The position numbers and the translations under genes are program-made. DNA of 38,881 nt. Source: PNMQ01 sp964478775 (lineage in GTDB: Bacteria > Pseudomonadota > Alphaproteobacteria > Paracaedibacterales > CAIOTO01). This document shows positions 33,501-38,881 of this stretch, piece after piece (within the stretch, counting starts at the first letter, position 1; each line of letters begins with the position of its first letter). The stretch is from contig CAYZJC010000014.1 of the NCBI GenBank assembly GCA_964478775.1, positions 1-38,881 of the forward strand. Reading direction: 5' to 3'. The notes beneath the pieces are model-generated. The model worked only from the letters and a program-made list of their open reading frames with translations, was not told the DNA's origin and did not search any database.

Positions 33501-33712
33501 AATTGTTGTTCCAAAGGCAATGCCACAGCTTGTGCCATGGTTTCAGGGGTTGCACCAGAAAGCCCAGCATTAACAACAATGACGGGCATTTCAATTTTCG
33601 GCAAAGCATTGATAGGCAGTTTTTGATAAGCAATAATACTCATCAGCATTAACCACAAGGTTAACAATATGGTCATGACAGGGCGTTTAATAAAGATGCT
33701 TGAAAAACTCAC
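30565..33712 (-). CDS. RND efflux pump (MdtB/HAE1-like), interrupted only by scaffold gap
   Basis: The frame runs from ATG 33712 to the N-run at 30791-30800 and continues in another frame to the stop at 30565. Both flanks of the gap read gcg on the plus strand. Merging them, and so removing 10 N and 3 duplicated bases, leaves 3135 bases and an uninterrupted 1044-residue pump. The joined peptide FAALMGAVPIALWNGSGSEL matches the family without loss. Hallmarks: TM4 aspartates in SIGFIIDDAIIVLENI, TM10 lysine in LIGIVKKNAIMMIDYAQ, and RRFRPIMMTT. C-terminal LRRPLG and SQWLTLYITPLFY recall MdtB/MdtC. It exports drugs or other amphiphiles by proton antiport. The start overlaps the upstream adaptor stop by 4 bases (ATGA). 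Confidence 0.93.
30791..30800. other. Assembly gap (10 N) inside the RND pump gene
   Basis: Ten N separate ...acagcg from gcgccc.... The identical trinucleotide on either side suggests that the contig ends overlap by 3 bases and that the gap has no real missing sequence. The apparent frameshift is therefore most likely an artefact, not a pseudogene. Confidence 0.85.
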
Positions 33713-34887
33713 GATTTTTTCCCACCAGTGTCACTGTGTTTCTCATTATCTTGTGGGCTTACAATCACCAAGCTACCATCACGCAGTTTCATTTGCCCTT
33801 TTAACACAATTTCATCTGTTTCCTTAAGGGGGGTATCTTTTGGTAAAACGACAAGGCCGTCTACGATATGGTCAATGCTTAAGTGTAACATCTTTACAGA
33901 TTGTGCTTTCTGGTCATGCACAAAAACATATGGCCCTTTGGCCCCCATCCGCATGGCAGCTTCGGGAATGGTTAACACACCGTTTAATGTTTTAAGGGTA
34001 AGATGCCCCATCACAGACATGCCAGGCCTTAAGCTAAAAGAACTATTGTCAATTTCAGCCTTGACAGCAAGGGTGCCTTGCCCACCTTCAAGGGCATTAT
34101 CTAGCGCGATTAATTTTGCCTTAAAAGACTTTTCTGGGTTATCAACAGATCTAATATCTATTTCAATTTGTTCAAAGTTTTGCAATACATCACTTACAAA
34201 GCGTTCAGGAATATAAAAACTAGCTAGGAGTGTTTTAATGTCTTTGACCGTGGTAAGGGGGGCATTTTCCATCATACGCACAAAAGTGCCCTCTTCAATT
34301 TGGCGCAGCCCAACATAACCGTCTATAGGGCTTTTAATTTTAGAGTACGCAATTTGTAATTGAAGGGCGTCTATTGTAGCTTGGTCATAAGCAACTGTTG
34401 CACGTAAATTTTCTGCCGTTGCTTTCACATCTTCAAAGGTGGCCTTTGAAATGACGTTTTCTTTTATCAATTTTAAATGACGTTCATATTCATGTTGCGC
34501 ACTTAACAGTAAAGCTTGGTCTTTATCAAAAGTGGCTCTCGCTTGCCGCAGTTGAATTTGAAGCTGTTCATCATCCAGCTCTATCAAGACATCACCTGCC
34601 TTAACGGCTCTTCCTTCTTTAAATAAAATACTTTTAACGCGACCATCTGTTCTAGCGCGAATATTTGCATGTGTCTTTGGAGACAAAAGGGCTGGTAGTT
34701 TTATTTGAAAAGGAATGGTTTTGAGAAGAGGTGAACACATTTCAACAACGACAGGCGGCTTTGGGGGTTTAGCCTTTTCATTTGATAATACCCAAAAACT
34801 TAAACAAACGCACCCAACACATACCATCAAAAATTTCATTTTATGGCCAATTAAAAGTGATTTCAACAAAGACGATAGCTTTAACAT
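33709..34887 (-). CDS. RND efflux periplasmic adaptor (MdtA-like)
   Basis: The product is 392 residues from ATG 34887, or 376 from ATG 34839; neither has a clear ribosome site, so the start is open. A hydrophobic N-terminal anchor (FLMVCVGCVCLSFWVLS) is followed by the adaptor order: lipoyl half (NIRARTDGRVKSILFKEGR), an alpha-hairpin with long helices (KDQALLLSAQHEYERHLKLI), the second lipoyl half (YSKIKSPIDGYVGLRQIEEG), a beta-barrel with LRPGMSVMGHLTL, and a membrane-proximal end (IPEAAMRMGAKGPYVFV). It bridges the pump to an outer-membrane channel. It is the first gene of the operon, with a 4-base overlap into the pump gene. The anchor differs from the long cytoplasmic tail of the other adaptor in this window. 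Confidence 0.92.
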   Translation of the reverse strand: MLKLSSLLKSLLIGHKMKFLMVCVGCVCLSFWVLSNEKAKPPKPPVVVEMCSPLLKTIPFQIKLPALLSPKTHANIRARTDGRVKSILFKEGRAVKAGDVLIELDDEQLQIQLRQARATFDKDQALLLSAQHEYERHLKLIKENVISKATFEDVKATAENLRATVAYDQATIDALQLQIAYSKIKSPIDGYVGLRQIEEGTFVRMMENAPLTTVKDIKTLLASFYIPERFVSDVLQNFEQIEIDIRSVDNPEKSFKAKLIALDNALEGGQGTLAVKAEIDNSSFSLRPGMSVMGHLTLKTLNGVLTIPEAAMRMGAKGPYVFVHDQKAQSVKMLHLSIDHIVDGLVVLPKDTPLKETDEIVLKGQMKLRDGSLVIVSPQDNEKHSDTGGKKS

Positions 34888-35022
34888 TCAAAATTTCATG
34901 TGGTAAGAGATATATATCTTAACTATACGACCAACATGCTTAACATTTAATTAAACAATAGGGGAAATTATATGAAGACAAGGCCGTCTAAATTTTCAAT
35001 TAACGAAACACCAAAGAGAAAA

Positions 35023-36138
35023 TCATTTTCTAAATTTTGGTAACTTAAACCAAGATGGGTGTTTTTTATGAACAAGATAGGCAAATCGTTCAAAGGTAAT
35101 TGCCAATGCGCAAACAAACACGATGCCAACAAAAGTGTAGAGGATAGGGTGATTGATTGCAAAATGAACAATTTCCTCTGTCCAATCGGATGTGAGCTTG
35201 GCAAGAGAAACCAAATAATCTAACGTAAATAAATTGAGCTTTGCCGTAGGGGCAAATGTTCTGGTTTGCGAAAACAGTGTATATAAAAACTGAAATGCTA
35301 GTATGAGGATAACAATGCCACCTGCTATACCTAATTGTGCTTGCGTAAACCTATTGCCAATAAACAAAGAAATAATATACCCAATCATTGACCCAATCAG
35401 GAGAAAGAAGATAATAGTCCAGTCGCCTACGGCGTGATGTAGCCCTTGAATTAAGGTTACGACAATGGCGATAGAAAACACCACCAAGCGAGACGTTCCA
35501 TTAATAACCTCACTTTGACGGCCAACCAAATAGGTCACTGCTGGGGTGATGACCAAACTTAGACTTCCACCTAAAATAGTTGTGAGCATGCCTGTGACTA
35601 TGCCAATGCAAAAAGGAACAATAATACTAATTTCAGTTCTGGAACGTGTAAAAACCTTATGCAAGGGTAAGAGCAACATCCATTTTTTCATCGAGACAGC
35701 AGGCTTTTTAATGCCTGTAGAATGCATGGCGCGTAAGTTAAAAATCAACATGACAAGGCCTACTATCAATAACATCACAAATAGCATGATATTAAAATGC
35801 TTTGTAAAGGTAGAGCGTTGCACAATAAATTGGTAGAGATACGCTTCTATAATGGCACCAATAACGCCGCCTGCAAACAAATACCACGCCAATGCAAGGT
35901 CAACACTATTGCGCCGCCAATGATGAAAGAAACCAATCAAGCTTGAACCTACGGTGTTATAAAGTTGACTTGGAAAAGCAACCATTGGAGGAATGCCGGC
36001 CAAAATCAACACTGGCGTTACAAAAACCCCGCCGCCAATACGTAAAAGAGACGATACCAATCCTCCACCTATCCCAATCAGGATGATGAGCAAAGGGTTC
36101 ATAGCCATACCGGCAATTGGAAGGGCAACTTTTAGCAT
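35023..36138 (-). CDS. TauE/SafE-family (DUF81) membrane permease
   Basis: The product is up to 371 residues from ATG 36138; no ribosome site is visible, and ATG 36108 or 36102 are alternatives that would still keep the first helix. It has about 8 hydrophobic segments in two repeats. The first repeat holds IGIGGGLVSSLLRIGGGVFV and LILAGIPPMVAFPSQL; the second holds GIVTGMLTTILGGSLSLVITP and YLVGRQSEVINGTS, the paired Gly-rich signature of TauE/SafE proteins. Members export or import sulfonates, sulfite or other small anions across the inner membrane. The substrate is unknown here. It is on the same strand as the RND operon but 135 bases upstream, without obvious linkage. Confidence 0.88.
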   Translation of the reverse strand: MLKVALPIAGMAMNPLLIILIGIGGGLVSSLLRIGGGVFVTPVLILAGIPPMVAFPSQLYNTVGSSLIGFFHHWRRNSVDLALAWYLFAGGVIGAIIEAYLYQFIVQRSTFTKHFNIMLFVMLLIVGLVMLIFNLRAMHSTGIKKPAVSMKKWMLLLPLHKVFTRSRTEISIIVPFCIGIVTGMLTTILGGSLSLVITPAVTYLVGRQSEVINGTSRLVVFSIAIVVTLIQGLHHAVGDWTIIFFLLIGSMIGYIISLFIGNRFTQAQLGIAGGIVILILAFQFLYTLFSQTRTFAPTAKLNLFTLDYLVSLAKLTSDWTEEIVHFAINHPILYTFVGIVFVCALAITFERFAYLVHKKHPSWFKLPKFRK

Positions 36139-36334
36139 AATTTTAAGTATAAAGTAAAAAAAAAATTAAACCAATTTCTTTATGCGCTTGCAAACGCTTG
36201 TGCACGTGTCAACACATCCAACATTCTTCAACTTGGATTTAAAATAATAAAATATTTTTAATTTATAGTCTTGATTTTTTAAAAACAAAGACCTATATAT
36301 TAATTATAAATCAATACATGGCCGAGAACACCAA

Positions 36335-36964
36335 ATGACAGATAATAATTTTCAAGAAAAAACAGTTGCTTCTTCTAACCCAGTTGTGCGTTTCGTGGAA
36401 TGGATTAAAGCATGGAACTACAAAATGACGTACGCCCCAAAATATAAACGGAGGGCAAAGTTTTGGGGTATATCACTTGGCCTTTGCGGCGCGTTTTGGC
36501 TTATTGGGTATAAAGAATTTGAAAAAATAGAGACGCAAAACTTTCAACTTGCCCCGAAAGCTGGTGATATTTTTATGATTGAAACAGACCTACCTGAAAC
36601 ACCTTATCAGGTATGGAGTTATGAAAATGTTGAAAACAATGAATATAGCTTTGGTGTTGGAAACTTAATGTTTTCTGATATCAAGACAGCCCGTAACACC
36701 ATACGCACAACAAAAGCCTATGACAGCAAAACCAAGGCCGCGTATGATTTTCAATTTGAACCACATGAAATGATGATTACACATGAAGAACTTCAAAACC
36801 TTTCAGTTAAACACATTGATAGAGAAATTCCCCTAGACATAAACCGTGTGAAAGTCATTATCGAAGGTAGCTGTAATGCCGCTATCACTTTTTTTAAAAA
36901 GGTCTCTCACCAGATTACAGGGAACACGTCATCAATGTTAGGCAAAGGCGGCTTGGATAAGTGA
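36335..36964 (+). CDS. Small bitopic membrane protein of unknown function
   Basis: The product is 209 residues. A basic cytoplasmic N-terminus of about 48 residues (including WNYKMTYAPKYKRRAKF) precedes one membrane helix (WGISLGLCGAFWLIGY, about 49-64). A periplasmic domain of about 145 residues follows, without recognisable motif, containing a run resembling beta strands (FMIETDLPETPYQVWSYENV). The domain ends near a helical CNAAITFFKKVSHQITG. The layout recalls the tail-plus-anchor of the RND adaptor at 6103 but shows no adaptor domain. The start at ATG 36335 has only a weak GAG upstream. Its 3' end overlaps the convergent ABC gene by 27 bases. Function unknown. Confidence 0.7.
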   Translation: MTDNNFQEKTVASSNPVVRFVEWIKAWNYKMTYAPKYKRRAKFWGISLGLCGAFWLIGYKEFEKIETQNFQLAPKAGDIFMIETDLPETPYQVWSYENVENNEYSFGVGNLMFSDIKTARNTIRTTKAYDSKTKAAYDFQFEPHEMMITHEELQNLSVKHIDREIPLDINRVKVIIEGSCNAAITFFKKVSHQITGNTSSMLGKGGLDK

Positions 36965-38569
36965 CTTGGTATACGCATGCTGGCTTTTCTCAAACACATC
37001 TTGCGTGCAACCTATTTCTATAACCTTGCCATGGTGCAAAACAATAACCCTATGACACATCGCACGAATCACGCGTAAATCGTGGCTCACCATGACGTAA
37101 CATAGCTGATACTTGCGTTGTAGTCTGTTGAGGAGCTCTAGCACCTCACACTGTATAGACCTGTCTAAAGCTGATGTGGGTTCATCTAGGAACAAAATTT
37201 GTGGGCGCAAAATAAGGGCGCGGGCAATGGCAATACGTTGACGCTGCCCACCTGAAAATTCATGGGGGTAACGGTTGTACATATCTGGGCCTAGCCCGAC
37301 ATCTTGCATACTCTCTTTAAATTTTGCCTCAATTGCTTGCGATGTCAAATCACGTTGATGCAATCTTAGCCCTTCACACACAATATCACGTACAATCATC
37401 CTAGGATTTAAACTGCTAAAGGGGTCTTGGAAAATCATTTGGCAATAAGGCCGCATGGGACGAAGCAACTTATCTTGTAGTGTATCAATGCGTTTGCCGA
37501 GTAATGTGATTTCCCCTGTTGAGTCAATCAAACGCATCAACGCCAAGGCCGCACTGCTTTTTCCTGACCCACTTTCCCCAACAATGCCGATAGACTCCCC
37601 TTTTGCAAGTGCAAAGGCTAAATCGTTAAGTGCACAAAAAGTATTTGCTGGTTTTCTTAATAAAACATCGAGAAAGGCTCTGTCACGTTCATAACTCACA
37701 GTCAAATTTGTTGCTGAAAGCACATTGTCTGTTGGGTCATCAACCGTAATTTTATCCGCGCGATACCCCTTAGGTTCACTATTTAAAAGCTTTTGCGTGT
37801 ATTCATGTTGGGGCGCATTAAAAATATCTGCCACCAAACCTTCTTCGACGACCACACCATCCTTCATCACCAGCACTCGCTTGGCATAATGTTTAACAAT
37901 ATGTAAGTCGTGGGTGATAAATATCATGCCCATTTTATAAATTTCTTGCAGGTTTTTAAGAACCTCCATAATCTTGGTTTGTAAGGTAACATCTAACGCT
38001 GTGGTGGGTTCATCTGCAATTAAAATATCAGGCTTACAGGCAATAGCTATCGCTATCATCACACGTTGACGTTGTCCCCCTGATAATTCATGTGGGTAAG
38101 CGGTAAGCTTTTCATGCGCATCTTCCATACCTACTTGCTGTAATAAACGAATAACCTCTTCTTTTAAAGCTTCACCACTTAATGGTATATGTAGCTTTAA
38201 CGCCTCACTGATTTGCTTAAAAACAGTATGGAGCGGATTAAGCGCAGTCATCGGGTCTTGAAAAATAAAACCAATTCGCTTGCCCCGTAACTGACGTAGA
38301 ATAGGTTCTGGTGCACCCAAAAGTTCAATATCAAGATCAACAAGCTGAACTGACCCTGCTGGATGAAATGCTTTTGGATATGGTAATAATCCCACAATTG
38401 AAAGCGCTGTCAGTGTTTTCCCTGAACCACTTTCCCCTACAATTGCCAATGTTTCAGAAGGGTTAAGAGTGAACGAAACCCCTTTGACACATTCGAAAAT
38501 TGGAACTGCAGAATCTGTGTGGTGGGTTTCACCGTAAAACGATACATGTAAGTTTTTTACTGCCAGCAT
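36938..38569 (-). CDS. yejF: Oligopeptide-type ABC transporter, fused double ATPase subunit (YejF-like)
   Basis: The product is 543 residues with two complete nucleotide-binding domains, an arrangement typical of YejF (E. coli microcin C/peptide importer) and other DppD-DppF fusions. Domain 1 (about 1-265): Walker A GESGSGKT, signature LSGGQRQR, Walker B ILIADEPTTALD. Domain 2 (about 280-543): GESGSGKS, FSGGQRQR, ILFLDEPTSALD. The words LNPLHTVFKQI and FSSLNPRMIVRDI mark the oligopeptide/nickel family. It powers import of peptides through partner permeases (YejB, YejE) and a binding protein (YejA), which are not in the window; upstream of the start there is only 312 bases to the edge. The stop overlaps the convergent gene by 27 bases. 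Confidence 0.92.
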   Translation of the reverse strand: MLAVKNLHVSFYGETHHTDSAVPIFECVKGVSFTLNPSETLAIVGESGSGKTLTALSIVGLLPYPKAFHPAGSVQLVDLDIELLGAPEPILRQLRGKRIGFIFQDPMTALNPLHTVFKQISEALKLHIPLSGEALKEEVIRLLQQVGMEDAHEKLTAYPHELSGGQRQRVMIAIAIACKPDILIADEPTTALDVTLQTKIMEVLKNLQEIYKMGMIFITHDLHIVKHYAKRVLVMKDGVVVEEGLVADIFNAPQHEYTQKLLNSEPKGYRADKITVDDPTDNVLSATNLTVSYERDRAFLDVLLRKPANTFCALNDLAFALAKGESIGIVGESGSGKSSAALALMRLIDSTGEITLLGKRIDTLQDKLLRPMRPYCQMIFQDPFSSLNPRMIVRDIVCEGLRLHQRDLTSQAIEAKFKESMQDVGLGPDMYNRYPHEFSGGQRQRIAIARALILRPQILFLDEPTSALDRSIQCEVLELLNRLQRKYQLCYVMVSHDLRVIRAMCHRVIVLHHGKVIEIGCTQDVFEKSQHAYTKSLIQAAFA

Positions 38570-38881
38570 TTGTTTAGGTTCTCTTGGAATAAAATAAGAA
38601 TAAGCTTTTAACAGCGATTATAAGAATGATTGCCCCTATATACAAGGTTTTCAAGGCCTGCATAGCCTTAAATTATTCCTTAGATAATCAGTTATAATTA
38701 TGCGCTTCTGCATCGCATATTTAAACCCTTATTCGTTCATGGTTTATCTAAATTGTCTATTTGGACCATGATGCATTTCAGCTGTGTAATAATTATAGTA
38801 AATTTTAAAATAAATTATTTTTCCTTTACCGCCCCCCGCCCATAACTTCCCACCCTTGTTTCAAGGGTGGGGGGACACAAT
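38570..38881. other. Gene-free right edge with a perfect hairpin
   Basis: I see no open frame here. An inverted repeat, CCCACCCTTG (38849-38858) and CAAGGGTGGG (38862-38871), with loop TTT makes a 10-bp stem preceded by a GC-rich run and followed by GGGACAC. Without a T-run on either strand it is not a classical terminator. It could be the end of a transcript from a gene beyond the edge or a short repetitive element. Confidence 0.6.

Overview
The window is AT-rich, densely coded DNA from what looks like an alphaproteobacterium. The evidence is a BioC/NDUFAF5-like methyltransferase relative and a second class I methyltransferase of the type common in Alphaproteobacteria, a flagellin gene behind a textbook sigma-54 promoter, and overall protein style. 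The low GC and the many unrecognised secreted proteins would suit a host-associated or AT-rich lineage (Holosporales/Rickettsiales-like), but I cannot place it further from sequence alone. A run of 10 N at 30791-30800 shows that this is a draft scaffold.

Layout. 1-1270: 3' part (cut by the window edge) of a secreted Ala/Lys/Glu/Pro repeat protein, then tRNA-Arg(ACG) on the minus strand and tRNA-Gln(CTG) on the plus strand. 1365-5369: envelope genes: a MraY/WecA-type sugar-phosphate transferase, a DUF882/YcbK-like murein peptidase, an aromatic amino acid permease and an RlpA-like lipoprotein. 5370-6102: gene-free spacer with one copy of a 42-bp dispersed repeat. 6103-11435: RND efflux adaptor and pump, followed by a methyltransferase-fold protein that has lost its SAM-binding glycine motif.

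11424-18948: accessory region of exported proteins of unknown function. Two tandem paralogs share nearly identical DNA blocks at both ends but have diverged in the middle. They are followed by a two-helix membrane protein, an outer-membrane beta-barrel and two further low-complexity secreted proteins. 19041-21586: housekeeping genes (methyltransferase, hemE, a glutathione S-transferase). 21779-26194: a flagellar filament module: sigma-54 promoter, flagellin, terminator, and an unusually long FliD cap protein with repeated domains.

26308-28959: fabG and ettA, divergent around a perfect 16-bp palindrome. 29045-30484: another secreted helical protein of unknown function. 30565-34887: a second RND pump and adaptor (MdtAB-like). 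The pump gene appears broken only because of the scaffold gap: collapsing a 3-bp overlap of the flanks restores a 1044-residue frame. 35023-38569: a TauE/SafE-family permease, a small bitopic membrane protein and a double-ATPase oligopeptide ABC component (YejF-like). The right edge is gene-free and ends in a strong hairpin.

Most of the window concerns the cell envelope: wall synthesis and remodelling, efflux, export and motility. I saw no CRISPR array, intact insertion sequence or prophage. The most interesting parts are the paralog pair with conversion-like identity blocks, the enlarged FliD with its sigma-54-driven flagellin, and the degenerate methyltransferase.
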